NCBI GenBank assembly: GCA_036417435.1
Contig: CM070911.1
Coordinates: forward strand, 6,448,001-6,512,000
Direction of reading: 5' to 3'
Source of the DNA: Inia geoffrensis
Lineage: Eukaryota; Chordata; Mammalia; Artiodactyla; Iniidae
Length of the DNA: 64,000 nt
Shown: positions 46,096 through 58,246 of the stretch, piece after piece
Position numbering within the stretch: position 1 is the stretch's first letter
How the letters are laid out: every line of letters starts with the position of its first letter
Notes under the pieces: model-generated
Seen by the model: the letters and a program-made list of their open reading frames with translations, nothing else
What the model was told of the DNA's origin: nothing
The model's database searches: none
Position numbers and translations under genes: made by a program

Positions 46096-48334
46096 TAATC
46101 TGTAAGGTATGCTACACACATGGTAGTTGTTACTAATAATTCAGCTTGTGGTGTTTGACCACAGACTTTAGGGGCAGGGGGAAGGAACAAGAAATCCAAA
46201 GCAGGCTCATTGCGCCGTCGTTTCTAGAACCTCGGAGTTCTGGCAACGCCCAGAGCCATGCACAACTGTGGGGATGTCAGACCCGGGGCCCCGTGCAGCG
46301 ATCAAGCCCTCGGTCTTAATCACGTAACAAGCTTTGGAATGCGTAAAGTGGTTTCCCTTTCCACAGTTGGTATAAAAGGATGGGGGACACATTGCCTGGC
46401 CCCCAAGAAGAATACAGTGTGGTGGGGTTTTGTTTAAACTGAGTCCACAGATAGCCATCAGACACAGTTGAAAGCAGTCAGTGCCTAAGAGAGGAACAGG
46501 GGTGGGCTGTGGTGCTCAGGACCTATAAATCAGAGCAGGATGGAGGGGCCGTCTCTCCGCCTCTGAGATGTTGCATCTCTTCCTGTTAACCTGGCTCATA
46601 GGATCAAACAGTAACTGCTGGAGGTGAAAGGGGCCATAGAGATTAAATCAAATACAGCCATCTTGGGCCATCCATGAGCAAAGCACCGAACCCAGCACTG
46701 TAGGGGTCAGAAGTAGATAAGACATGTGCCTTACCCTCAAGAAACCTGGCATCTAGTGGGAAAGACAATTTTTCGCCAATGAACAATAAAACAAGGCAGG
46801 GTGAAAGTAAGTTTTCTCCAAGAGGCAGGAACGGGGGGATGGGAAGGCTTCTCAGGGAGTGTGGCATCTTGGTGGATTCTGAGGGCTCTGAAGGATTTTA
46901 ATAAGAGGACGGGGTGGGGGGGAGTGGGGAAGGCAGGAACACCCACGGCTCTTCAGGGAACAGTTGTCCGATAGGAACAGGGTGTGGAGGGTTGATAAAG
47001 CGATTGTGGAGATAGAGGCAAAAGAGGAAGGTGGTCAGATTGTGGGACGCAGCTCTTTTTGTCATCAGAGTTTTATTCTGTGAAGGGATGTGAGCCCCGT
47101 GGCTTTTCACCAAGTCACTTACTTTGAAGAGAAAGGAGCCGAGGTCCTGAGAACTAGGCTTGAGGGTGAGAGGGGACCTGACTCCCACCTTCTGTGCTCG
47201 GGGCGCTCTGCAGGGGGCAGGCAGGGGGACGCTGTCCTCCTGGTGGGTGCTGAAAGCACGGTGCCACAGGGCCCTGGGCAGAGATTGAGAAGTTCTCAGA
47301 AGAACCACTCGTCCTCAGTGTCTGCGGGGTGGGTTTCGTCTGTTTAATGATTAGAGGTAACATGTGCATTTTGTCCTTGACACCTCACCTGACTTTCCCT
47401 TTTCCCCCGTCCCAGCTGGTGGGTGCTGGGACTCGGCGACCCGTGGGAGGAGGTGAAGGGAACCCGGGGGGCGCCAACCTTGTTGAATTCGTGGGGACGG
47501 ACGTCTCTCCTGGGGACCTTCAGCTTTGTGACGGAGAGTAGGGTGGCTGGGAGATTAGCCGCTGCCTGTCCAGCGAGGGAACTGGCAGGGAGGAAGCCTG
47601 CACCTAAGAGGACTGCGGACGGGCCTGGGCTGAGCTGAAGGAATTTAGGAACAGGAGGTGCGAGAGGCAGCATCTCTCATTTTGTCCTTTCCTGAAAAAA
47701 TTTTTTTTTCCAGAAATTAACATATGTAGTTCATCGAGTTTCTTTCATCAGTTTTTTGTAACGAGCCAGACCACGTGCTTGGCACATACTGACAGGGAGA
47801 CGTTTGAGTGTAGCCTGCAGAACACACCCCTCCGGGAAGGGCTGGAAGCAGAGCAGTACTCAGTGTGAGACAGCCAGTAACGCTCCCTGCATAGACGCTG
47901 ACCAGCGCTGTTGTTGCGAGCGGGCATTGGGGCAGGTGGGGCAGACAGATGCCCGAGGCCATGATGCTGCACCTGCATTCGAGTTTAAGTAATTGAGGAA
48001 CTGGTGAATACAGAGAAATCTATCTTAACGGCCTTTGGAAGGTACTTGATGAATCGAGGCATCATGCAGTCCTGCATCAGCTACCCCGAGCTTCCGTAGT
48101 TCACTCCAGCCCTTAAAAGGATCCTGTGCTCCACTCGGCCTCAGTCTGTCCTCAGGTAAACCGTGGTGGTTAATAGTGTCCTGAGAGTGAGGGAACAGTC
48201 ACGAGGGAATCCAGAGGCCAGACATCTAGGGACTTGAACATTGTTTTTCAAGTTAAGGGACTGAGAACAGCCATTTGAAAGAAATAAATGGGACAGAAAG
48301 TTAGGAAAGAAACATAGTCAAGTTTTTGTGTTAT
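46096..48334. other. Intron 1, mostly unassigned
   Basis: A stretch at 46650-46890 carries wording of an ancient mammalian repeat (AAGAAACCTGGCATCTAGTG, GGGAAGGCTTCTCAGGGAGT). The remainder shows no recognisable gene or repeat, and the open frames lack domains. Confidence 0.35.
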
Positions 48335-48639
48335 TGTTTTAGTTTTAAAAATCAGCTTAACTGAGGTATAATCCACATAGAGTAAAATTCACCAGTTTTA
48401 AGCATGCAGTTCAATGAGTTTTGTCACATGTATCAGTCATATAACCGCCACTACAGTCATAATAATAGGAGTCCCGTCACCTCGTGCCCCTCTGAGGTCA
48501 GCCCTCCAGTTCCTCCTCTCCTGGCCCTGCACGGTCATCGATGTGCTTTATGTCACTATAGTTTTGTCTTTGGTAGAATTTCATATAATTTTGAAAACAA
48601 AACAGAATCATACGGCATGTAGCCTTTTGTGTCTGGCTT

Positions 48640-48643
<4 letters not shown>

Positions 48644-48676
<33 letters not shown>
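48644..48676 (+). repeat. (GT)n microsatellite
   Basis: About 16 uninterrupted TG units lie between the L1M part and the SINE. Confidence 0.92.
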
Positions 48677-48678
<2 letters not shown>

Positions 48679-48679
48679 A

Positions 48680-48955
48680 CGTTTATTTTATTTTTGGCTG
48701 CACTGGGTCTTAGTTGTGGGATCTTTGTAGAGGCACGCAGGCTCTCTAGTTGTGACGCACGGGCTCCAGGGTGCGTGGGCTCTGTAGTTGGCGGCACATT
48801 GGCTCTCTTGTTGAGGTATGCCAGCTCAGTGATTGTGGCGTGGGCTTAGTTGTCCCGTGGCATGTGGGATCTCAGTTCTCTGGCCAGGTATTGAACCCGC
48901 GTCCCCTGCACTGGAAGGCGGATTCTTTACCACTGGACCACCAGGGAAGTCCCTC
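48680..48955 (-). mobile_element. CHR-type SINE, long form, diverged
   Basis: TTATTTTATTTTTGGCTGCA begins the antisense copy and ACCACCAGGGAAGTCCCT ends it. The body is shorter and more diverged than its long-form relatives, which suggests an older insertion. Confidence 0.9.
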
Positions 48956-49110
48956 TCCCTGAGGTTTTGATTTGTATTTCTCTAATAATGATGTTCAGCA
49001 TCTTCTCATGCCCTTATTGGCCACTGTATAACTTCTTTGATCTCTATGTGGGTACTTAACACCATGTAAGTTGGTTATCTTCAGTGTTTACTCTTGTTAA
49101 AAAGTTTTCA

Positions 49111-50849
49111 AAAGCCAAGACTTACACTATAATGTTTGCATCTCCTAGCAGTGTGGCGATATACCTGGAACATTTTGAACTCTTGGCGAGGGGTGCAAAT
49201 TCACTTATTTATTTGTGTGCCTGTCGGTAGGGAGCTCGGCAGGTGTTGAGGAAGACTCTCATAAACTGGCGTTGCTCCAGTGACATAGCTCTACAGTGAT
49301 ACTGTTTTTAGTGCCGTTTAGATGAAGGAACTCGTGTGGACCCGGGTTCATGGAATGACCGTTGCAGGCAGCCTCCCTAATCAACGACACGTTTACAGGT
49401 CAGACAGGTTTGCAGAGAAGGCAGGAGGAGAAGAGCTGTTTTAGGGTCCCTGGAGAAGCGATTGTCCTGGCAGCACAATTAATTCATTTAGTGAATATTT
49501 ATCAAGTGCTAGCTATGTGCTAAGCATGGCCCTGTGGTGATCAAGATAGAAAAAAATAGCACAGCAGCACAGGCACCAGGATGTTAAAAGTTGGTGTTTG
49601 GGGCGTGCGCGCGCGCGCGTGTGTGTGTGGGTGCGCACGCGCGCACCTGCACGCGCACATGCCTGGGCCACCTTTAGTTGAATGTCAGGCAAAGCAGCAG
49701 GTGGTCGTGCAAGAAGTTAGTGTTCCACCCATGATGCCATGATATTGACATGGATTTAGTGTTACTGTAAGTTTCAGGTGCTCCTTGTCTAACATATTTG
49801 AGATAAGGAGGGCAAGAAGATATTAGATGCTGTCAGTGATAGAGAGTTGAAACAAATTTCGTACTATTTCAGAGCTTTTGAATTAGTTTAAATAAAGAGT
49901 ATCTTGGGCTGTTTTTTAAAAATGTTTCCGACCATCTGTTTCTATTGATATGTGCAATTCAGAGTTTTCTCCATCTTGTAGCTGAAAGAATACTGAAGTG
50001 CAAGTACAGGCCACTGGCATCCACATGGCGTATTTCAAATGAATGAAAACAGCCTCATGGTTTCATTGATCCTGTTTATAGGATGTGATGGTATATATTT
50101 GAACAATTTGTATTCGAGTAAGATACCTTTTAAATCTACTCTGTTTAAGAAGCCATCGAACGGGTGAGTGGGACACATCGTGAGTGTCCCTTGGCGATTG
50201 TCCTGCCCTGCCCAGACCTGCTTGTTTGACTGTGTCATCTGCCTACCGGGGGCTCCTCCACCTTCTCACAACTGCCACTGTCTCCAGGGTGTGAGTGTGT
50301 TTACCTTCCGTAGGAAGCCTTTCCCTGTTAGCCGGGCTCTGTGTTGTTTGGTTAAACAAAAGACGATGAGTGTGGTTTAGTCCATGTTCATGGAGCGTTT
50401 ACAGGTGTCAGGCACTGTGCTGGGTGTGGAGATTCAGAGGTGAGAAGTCAGGGGTCCTGTCCTGGAGGAGCTGCTAGGCCTGGCTTTATTCCCTGGGGCT
50501 TCGTTTCTGAGAGATCTCAGTTGCCTCAGGAAATTTTAAGGCTCTGAAAGCAGGGACTGTTTCATACACAGTGGTATGAACCAAATCTCACACAACGATG
50601 TGAACAGAACAGCTGCTTAATAAGCTCTATGCAATGACTGCAACTTTTAAAAAAAACTTTCCCCTCAAATGAAAATAGCTTTATTTTCTTGGTTTGTTGT
50701 TTCTTGACTTTTTAACAGTTGTTTACCTTGAACAGACTAAGGAAACAGCACATGATGTCAGAAAGAATAACAGGCTAAGATACCGTGAAAGTATTTTTTT
50801 TGAACTAAAAAAAAATGACAAAGGTGGCATCTTGGTTTTATCATTACTT
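49111..50849. other. Intron 1, unassigned with weak ancient repeats
   Basis: Ancient-repeat starts are suspected at 49485 (TTAGTGAATATTTATCAAGT, GCTAGCTATGTGCTAAGCAT) and 50385 (GGCACTGTGCTGGGTGTGG). The GC/GT tract at 49603-49662 is listed separately. No gene is supported. Confidence 0.35.
49603..49662 (+). repeat. Alternating purine-pyrimidine tract (GC/GT/CA), Z-DNA-prone
   Basis: About 60 bp of nearly strict GC and GT alternation, including (GC)7 followed by (GT)5, then GTGCGCACGCGCGCAC, itself a palindrome. This is one of the best Z-DNA candidates in the window. Confidence 0.85.
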
Positions 50850-50990
50850 CTGTGGCCTTGGAAAAATAACTTCACTTAGTCTCTGCTTTGTTATGATAAT
50901 AATACCTGTGTTTGAGGATCACCAGCCATAGTATATGTAAAAGCACTTTGTGTTGAAAGTGCTGTACGGATGTGAGACATTTAGTATCAC
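50850..50990 (+). mobile_element. MIR SINE 3' half
   Basis: CTGTGGCCTTGGAAAAATAA, CTTCACTTAGTCTCTGCTTT, GATAATAATACCTGTGTTTG and GAAAGTGCTGTACGGATGTG are the sense core and 3' end. Confidence 0.75.
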
Positions 50991-53216
50991 TCCCACCGGC
51001 AACACGACTGCTGGTATTCTCCACGTTGGTATTTTGACCTTCTGGTAAGTTGTACTGACACACGCTTTACATTTCTTCCTATTGTGAGAAGTGCAAGCCA
51101 GGGAAATATGAAATTTTTAGTTAAAAATTACCTTTTGCCATTACCAAATATTTGTTTTTACGTTTGGAATAGGACTGATTATTCACAGTGTTAACAGCTA
51201 GTCATTAATTGATTCTGTTGAGAGCCTTGGACAGCATTCTTAGTTACCCTGGAAAATTAATCCATTACATCACATGTATTTGAATACAATTGTAGTCCGT
51301 CCTTGGAAAGATAAATGAAACGCAAACTGTCTTAAAGACAGTAGTTTCACAGAATTTTACGTCTGGCACCTCGGAGGAGAAGTGACTCGTCTAAGGCTAC
51401 AGTATGAGTCGGTGACAGCGCTTGGATGGTGCCTTTTGCCGGCCACCATGCTCACCCCTTGTTTTGCACAGTCCATCATTCCAGTCACTGTGATCAATGT
51501 AGACCTTCCCAGATGCCTGGGCTGCGTGGCTTGGACCAGCAGAACATCTGTGTACTCTTGGAGCTTCCTCAGGTTTCTCAAGAAACAGTAAATTTGTATC
51601 TCTGCTTTTTTTGAAAGAGAGTAAACACTTGGCGTATTAGCTTTAAAGCGGATAGCATTCTGGTCTGAGAAACGTAGAAACCATGTCTGCTGTGAGACAC
51701 TGCACCACTACATGCAGTGTCTGTTTTTAGGACTCAGCATTAGGAGTTCCCTGGGGATTGCAGCACGCAGTGGGCACGTGTCCTGTCAGAGGGGCGGGGT
51801 CTGCCGTGTGCCCCCCCCCCCCCCCCGTGCGGGCCAGAGGGGACCTCTCCCCTAGGTGGAGGGAACCAGCCCCCTGCTCTCCCTCTTGTTCTGTTACTGG
51901 GGTTTAGAGTTTTCTTTTCTTTGGATGGAGAACAAAGAGAATAAAAGGAATGGTCAAGAGCCCTTCCTTGGGGAGAAACACTCACATCCCCAGATGCTGA
52001 AAATAGACAGCCTTTAATGACCCTCAGAAGCCGCGTCAGCCAGCTGAGAGCTACTCTTGCCTTTGGCTGCCCGTCCCGCCCTCCCCCGCTGCCCCTCAGT
52101 GACAGGGACCTGCCCTGCACACCCCCTCCCTGCCCCCACGTCCAGCCTCATCCTGCCGCCTTGCCTGGCCCTGTGGCCTGCCCTTCCTGCCGGGCTGCTC
52201 ACTCCTCTGGAATGTCACCCTGTCTCGCTTCCCTGACCTGGCCAGTCCCCCATTTCTGTCCAGGCCACGGCCTCAACTCCGCACCTTCTCCCCTGCTTCC
52301 TCGATAAGAGGGAGCTGTTTGGGGGTGGGGTTATTTGGAGGGAAGAAGAAAGAGTGAGGCCGTCTGTTCCCGGCAGCTCCTCCTCTCTGGTCCCTGTTTT
52401 GCTCCCTGCTGGGCGCAGTTTGTGGACGCCTGCCTCCCGACGCCGTGGAAGCAGTCTTCCGTGCGTGCGTGTGTTTAGCGGAGGTTTCTTTTCTTTGAAT
52501 GAACTCTTCTGACGCCCGGCGTGTGAAGCGGCCCTGCCGTGCTCCAGGCTGCGGGTGCCGATGCCGAGTTTCCCCACACCATCTTCTCGGCTCTCGCACC
52601 CCTGAAGCATTCTGCGCGGCCTGGGTTAAACGGAGCAGGGGTGTGGGGCCCGGTTCTGCAGGGCACGAGAGTGGTGGGCACCTGGTGTAGACCACTCTAG
52701 GCTCCCTGGTGCCGGGAGCCCCACGTACAACGCCAGGGCTCGGGGCAGGCTTGATGCTTTCGCACCTCTGGGCGGCTCCAGCATCGCTCCCAGCATGTGT
52801 GTCTAGTGTACGTCCAAGCTCTGTCCATCTCTCCCCGCAGATGGCCACCCTTTGAGTCTAGGGTGGGGCACCCTGGGGAAGAAGCCCACTCAGACCAAGG
52901 CTGTGGATGCAGGGTCCTGGGGGCTGGGTATCCGCAGTGCGGCCTGGGGGTTGGCATGGGCTCCAGGTAGGTGCGCCCCCTTGGCCCCTGTTGTTCTCAC
53001 CGTGCATGGATAGGGCGCGGCCGCGGGAGAGCTGGAGCAGGACGCTCCAGGGTAGCTGCCAGGTCCAGCGGCAGCCGTGGGTCTGTGCCAGTCAGTGACC
53101 AGCCGCGCTACTGTCTGCTGTGCTGTGCTGTGCCAGCTGCCAGGGCGGCGGGAGGGGAAGGGTCCTCAGATCGATGCGGATGCTCTCCAGCTGCTGGGCA
53201 GTGCTCACCCGTGTGG
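50991..53216. other. Intron 1, unassigned; GC-rich from about 52000
   Basis: A C16 homopolymer lies at 51811-51826. From 52000 to 53200 the GC content and CpG count rise moderately, which creates long chance open frames on both strands (up to 191 codons). I saw no promoter structure, splice sites or domains that would support a gene. Confidence 0.4.
51811..51826 (+). repeat. C16 homopolymer
   Basis: Sixteen consecutive C (G on the other strand) in otherwise ordinary GC-rich sequence. Confidence 0.92.
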
Positions 53217-53370
53217 TGTAATCTTCACAGTCTCCATATTGAGTAGACGTTATCACCCCATTCTAGGGATGTGGAAGCTGAGGCCCAGGGATGGAGTCAT
53301 TCGTGTGTGGAGATGCGGGAATTAAAGCCCAGCTCTGTGTGCTCAGCCATGCTCTCTATTCCAGCAGTGC
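53217..53370 (-). mobile_element. MIR SINE (antisense)
   Basis: TATCACCCCATTCTAGGGAT, GTGGAAGCTGAGGCCCAGGG, AATTAAAGCCCAGCTCTGTG and CTCAGCCATGCTCTC follow the antisense order. Confidence 0.75.
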
Positions 53371-54287
53371 TCTCACAATAAGCCAGGGTCACGAGGGTGA
53401 AGTGTGGCGCAGCGTGCGTGGTCTGGGGTAGGAAGATGCCTGGGTGGTTCCCACGCGCGCCTGGCCTCCCCAGTTTATCTTTCTCTCCCCCCATTACTGC
53501 ACTACTTGAATTGCAGAAAAATAAAAGGTTAGTTCCTAGACGTGTAGCCTTGGGGATCGGCAGGGTGTGTGGATGGAGGACAGGCACCGAGACTCTGGGG
53601 GTGAAGCAGGAGGGGCACCGCAGGATCCAGGTTGCACGTTGGGCTTATTTGCATTTCACCTCCTTCTTTCAGAAACCTCCCCCTGCTGTGTTTAGAGGGC
53701 GGCTTTGTGTGTGGCAGGCAGCTCTGGGGCCTCGACGAGCCTGCTGGCTCCTTTCCTCTGGTCTCCCTTCCTCATTCTGGGTTTCCCTTCTCCCTACTTT
53801 CCACTCCATTGCAGGGCAGGGCGCCAGGCCTTTGGGATGGGAAGCAGGAACCAAGAAGTGGAAGATCAACACACGGCAGGCTAGCCATGTCTTATCTAAT
53901 CTTCCTCTTGAAGAGCTCAAGAGTAGATTGTGTAACCCCGGGGGAATGCAGATGGTGGCAAATCCGCCACCCGCCTTCATGCACTACCCATGCCCTCGGC
54001 CCCTGGGAAGATTCTGAAGCCCCAGGCTAGTTACACAGGTAGTCTCGGCAGGTGTGCCTGTGCGCCTGGATGAGCTTAGTGGAAAGGGGCTTAAAGGAAG
54101 CACGGGGAGTCGGGTGTAAGGGGGATGATTTTCCCGAACGTTAGGGAAGGCAGCTGCAGAAGTCCACTGAGCTCCCTGGCGCCCCTCCGGCCTCTGGAAG
54201 CCAAGCTGTTAACAAACGGGGTGGGGGGCACAGTTCGGGAAGCTTGCCCCTTAGCTTGTGGGAGCTCTCCTAGCCTTTCTTTAGTTG
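53371..54287. other. Intron 1, unassigned
   Basis: No repeat is recognised. The 206-codon + strand open frame at 53397-54017 is the longest in this part, but it has no domain and no supporting splice or start context. Confidence 0.35.
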
Positions 54288-54430
54288 AAAGCCAAATAAA
54301 TGACCTTGGGCAAGTCACTTAAACTCTGAGTCAGTTTCTTCTACTTTAAATTAGGGGAACTGATGATTTCACAGGGTGTTGTAAATGTTATCCAAGATAA
54401 TGGATGTTAAAGTGCTTTGTGGAATTTAAA
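54288..54430 (+). mobile_element. MIR SINE
   Basis: ATGACCTTGGGCAAGTCACT, TAAACTCTGAGTCAGTTTCT, TTCACAGGGTGTTGTAAATG and ATGTTAAAGTGCTTTGTG keep the sense order well. Confidence 0.82.
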
Positions 54431-55142
54431 TTGATGTGTGATACTTGGGACTGCAGATGCCTTTTTAGACTCCCATCTCCTGCTGTCTTTGGAACTAAAA
54501 GGTGTTTCTCTCAAATGCTGATGACCATATCTGAGTAACACTGTGGCTGTTCATTCCCTGTATACACCTGTAGAGCTTCAGGCGTTGTCCAACTTCACAA
54601 TGCGGCCCTTTGTGAGCAGAGGGTGGGCAGGGCTTGGTGTGGCCCCTGCAGGTGTGAGAGCGGTCAGCCCCCCTAGAGGCCTTGCTTTGTGAGTGGGGTT
54701 CCTGATGCCTGGGGGTCTGTGAGGGGCGGGGACAGACTGATACCAGGTACCCACCACCCCCTTGCACTTCAGACCTGGGATTCTACACTCCTCTCCCTAA
54801 ATGTTAAAGCTGATACGGCCCAGAGCACCCTGTGCTACCACTTGTCATGTGGCCCTGCCTTTGTCATGGTAGGCATTTAGAGAGTCAGAAACACATCAGG
54901 AAAAGTTTTGGAGAATTTAAAGTGATGGAAGAAAACGGATGCATGTGGAAATGAAAGGCTGGCAAGAGCTACAAAAGTGTTTTTTTCTGAGTTATTTCCG
55001 CTTGTTATCATAACTATTGTCAGACCTGAAAATATTTATCCTATTGTTTGGGACAATACTGGGGTGATGGTGTTTCCGAGCAGCTACCTTACTTGCTCAT
55101 AAGTGTGGCATAGTTTTAGACCTCTGAGAACCAGAAGACACT
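54431..55142. other. Intron 1, unassigned
   Basis: No recognisable element or gene is seen. Confidence 0.35.
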
Positions 55143-55365
55143 GACAACGGCTGCTGATTATTGAGTGCCTGCAATATGCCAGACCCTGTATATGTTGATG
55201 ACCTTATCCTAGGAGCCAGATATTGTTATTCCCAACTTACAGATGAAGAAACCGAGTCAGGGAGGTGAAGTAGTTTTCCGAGACTGTGCTGCTAGTAAGT
55301 GGAGCCTGGCTGTCCCGTTCTAAAGCCACTGATTTCTAACTTCTGCACTATTCTCCAACAGGACA
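55143..55365 (-). mobile_element. MIR SINE, near full length (antisense)
   Basis: ATTATTGAGTGCCTGCAATA, TGCCAGACCCTGTATATG, ACTTACAGATGAAGAAACCG and TGCTAGTAAGTGGAGCCTGG are in order. TTCTGCACTATTCTCC marks the tRNA-derived end. Confidence 0.82.
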
Positions 55366-56559
55366 GCACTGAGGGGCCAGAACTGAGATCCCATTCTGTT
55401 GGGTTCTTTTCTTTCTGGTGTCTTCCTGTAGGTGACATCCTGGACTTAGAGACGTGGGTGTTAGGAGGGGATTAGGAGATTGAATGGAATGATAGGTTTT
55501 CCCATTTTCAATGCACGCGTTGCTTAAAGTCTCTGGTCAGTTACGACATGCACTTTTTGAAAGAACATATAAGACACAAATGTGGCAGCCAGTTGACCTC
55601 AGGAAGGCCCCCGTCGAGGGCCCAGTGGGAATGGTGGGGCTCAGTGTGCTAGATGGGGTGAGGGTAGGGACATTGCCCACAGAGTGGATGTGGTTGGCGG
55701 AAGTCTCACTTCGCTCTCCTCGTCTGCGTGTGGGGCTTGGAAAGAAAACGGCCATCTCCAGCCTTCTCTCCTCTGTTTATGTTACCAAAGTGGAGTTCAT
55801 GTGGCTTGATCCTCGTTTCCTGGGGAAATCAGCCTGGCTTGTGATTATGTTGTCCTCTGGGACTGGGACAGATGTGGAAGGAAGGCTGGCCTCCCCCTCA
55901 GCTGAAGGTCGCCTTCCCAGCCTCTTCTGCATCACCAGCCCTGCGGTGCCGGATCTGGCGCAGCGCCCGCACCGCCTCCCTCCCACTTCCTGCCAGGGGT
56001 GTGTTAGCACCTTCTGGGATAAGGTCCATTCTGTTTGTGATTAGTCTCCTGAGATCGCCCGTTTCCTGCTTGCATCCAAGCTCTCTTGTCAGCCCCAGGG
56101 AGCAGAGCACTATGGGAGGGTCAGGGGACCCAGGCCAGGCCCTCCCCCTGCCCCTCATCTCCCCGGGAACAGGGCACCAGGGCCGGGGAGACTGGAGGTG
56201 CCTTTCTTTGCTTCTGGTGGGTTGTAGCTGTTCTGCCAAAATTTGCCTTTCCCTTTTCAGCTCCCCCAGATCTCCCAGTAGCTTTCCCCCCTAGTAAAAA
56301 TCAGGATGTGAAGCATTTTTATAGAGCTGACATTCACATCATCTGTTTCCTACGTTTCTCTACATTAGTGATCTAGCGGGGGCTGTGTTGGGGGCTGACC
56401 TCTCCAGGGAGAGGGTCCGTGGGGTGCCTGTGGGTACTTGGTTCTTCAACTTTACTTGCCTCAGAGCTCTCCTTTGTTAACATGGGCATGTGTACATAGT
56501 CTGCGTTCTTTCTGCACTCCATGTTTTCACGTAGTGTGACCCAGTAGGCATCAGTGATA
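55366..56559. other. Intron 1, unassigned
   Basis: No repeat is recognised. The open frames at 55511-56294 on both strands overlap each other and lack domains. Confidence 0.35.
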
Positions 56560-57310
56560 CTAACAACTGTCTAGACTTGAATCGTAGGAGTGCACTATAG
56601 TTTGTGTGGCTATTCTCCTAGGTTAGGCATTTGGGGCTCTTTCCCATTTTTTCTCAGCAACATCTACATCCTTAAACATAAACGTAATCTACATCCCTAA
56701 ACATAATCTAATTTTGTCTATTTTTATTTTTTAAAATTAATTAATTAATTAATTTATGGCTGCGTTGGGTCTCCATTGCTGCACGCAAGCTTTCTCTAGT
56801 TGTGGCGAGTGGGGCCTACTCTTCGTTGAGGTGCGCGGGCTTCTCATTGCAGTGGCTTCTCCTGTTGCGGAGCACGGGCTCTAGGTGCCTGGGCTTCAGT
56901 AGCTGTGACTCGCAGGCTTAGTTGCTCTGCAGCATGTGGGATCTTCCCGGACCAGGGATGGAACCCTTGTCCCCTGCATTGGCAGGCAGATTCTTAACCA
57001 CTGCGCCACCAGGGAAGTCCCATAATTTTGTCTATTTTTTTAAAAAAACTTGATGGTATTATAGCGCACGTTTACTTTTGCAACTTGCATCTTTAATATT
57101 TTTGTGAAGTTTCATTTGTGTTCTGGGTGGGTAAAGATTGTTCATCTCCATTGCTATGTAGCGTTCTGTTATGTGAATACACAACAGTTCATCTGTTTTC
57201 CCGTTGACAGGCATTGGGTTTGTCCAGTTTTCAGCTACTTGGAAGCGTGTCATGAACATCCTTGTATGTATCTTCTGGTGCAAACATTCACATACTATGA
57301 GTAACTTCAA
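56560..57310 (-). mobile_element. Old L1M fragment, split by a SINE
   Basis: The part after the SINE is clearest. GTTCATCTCCATTGCTATGT, TTGACAGGCATTGGGTTTGT and GAACATCCTTGTATGTATCT match the antisense 3' part of an old L1. Before the SINE the match is weak, and a tandem duplication of about 25 bp (AATCTACATCCCTAAACATA type) lies at 56665-56712. Confidence 0.6.
56726..57022 (-). mobile_element. CHR-type SINE, long form
   Basis: An antisense copy with a (TTAA)n tail of four to five units and the head CGCCACCAGGGAAGTCCC. A perfect 17-bp target-site duplication, TAATTTTGTCTATTTTT, lies at 56709-56725 and 57023-57039, the longest in the window. Confidence 0.97.
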
Positions 57311-58002
57311 TATTATTAGGTAATACCAGAGTGTGTCCGTGTTTGTCCTTAGGCACACGTTTCGCACAGCCGTGATCTAGCTTGGCTATTTATTTGATCT
57401 TAATTCTTCATGGCACCTGCTGTTCTCTGGGCCTCTGCTTTATTCCCAGGAGGAGATCGATCCATTATTGCCCTCACTTTAAACCGAGCCTGCAGGCCAC
57501 ATTGCATTTCTGTGCTTCCCCAAAGTGGTCTGGAAATATTTGACACTGTCGTTAACATTCTCTGTTACTTCAAAAGTTAAGTCAAATGTGCGCTGAGGGA
57601 AAGCCACCATCTAAATATCTGTATGACTCTTTCTTGGCAAAGCTGTCCTTGGGGCACAGGTCTGGGCATTGTTTTGTTTTGTTATTTGGTTTTCTGTCCT
57701 TCAGATATGTCATTTCTTCTCCAGTTGCCCTTTCGTGAAAGGAACGAGGGGAGAGGAGATGGGACAGGCATGGGTCATGGCCCAAATGGGGAGGCCTGTG
57801 GTCAGCTGTCCTCTTGTCCCCTCCAGGGCAGGATCTCTGGGTTCCAAGAATAAGCCAGGCCCTCCCCACCCTTGCTGGCTCAAATTGTGACCTTAGGGTG
57901 CTAGGGACCAAGCCTGCCCTGTGTTGTCGCCTCTAGTCCAGGGCAGGAGCAGCAGGGCCGGCTGATGGTGCAGGAGGAACGTTTGTGTGGATCCTCAGGT
58001 CA
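57311..58002. other. Intron 1, unassigned
   Basis: Nothing recognisable is seen, and no gene is supported. Confidence 0.35.
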
Positions 58003-58246
58003 GGGGTCAGCAGACTTTGTCTGCAAAGGGCCCGATAGTAAATATTACAGGCTTTGTGGGCCTAAAATATTTAGGATTTTCAGGCCTAGAGGCAAAATTG
58101 AGGCAAAATTATGTACATCCTTACATAATAAGAGAGAAAAGAAATTTCCACAAAAATTTTTTTAATGAAAATTAAAATATAATAATAATGATAGTAATGG
58201 AGTATAATTGTTTTGGTAATGCAGGTCTACTAAGAAGAGTGGAATT
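58003..58246 (+). mobile_element. hAT-type MITE, 5' part, split by an L1
   Basis: TCAGGGGTCAGCAGACTTTG, TCTGCAAAGGGCCCGATAGT and AAATATTACAGGCTTTGTGG are the 5' end of the group also seen at 1383-1650. A short continuation follows the L1 at 58686. Confidence 0.78.

Larger units (their letters stand above)
48335..49110 (-). mobile_element. Old L1M fragment split by a SINE and a (GT)n tract
   Basis: ACTGAGGTATAATCCACATA, GAGTAAAATTCACCAGTTTT, AACAGAATCATACGGCATGT and AGCCTTTTGTGTCTGGCTTT are antisense L1M 3' sequence. After the inserted SINE, TTTTGATTTGTATTTCTCTA and AATAATGATGTTCAGCATCT resume antisense ORF2. Confidence 0.8.

Noticed and set aside
52273..52848. 191-codon minus-strand open frame
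   Set aside because: It lies in a GC-rich patch and overlaps other open frames in several phases. No domain.
53397..54017. 206-codon plus-strand open frame
   Set aside because: No domain or conserved motif could be recognised, and there is no start or splice support.
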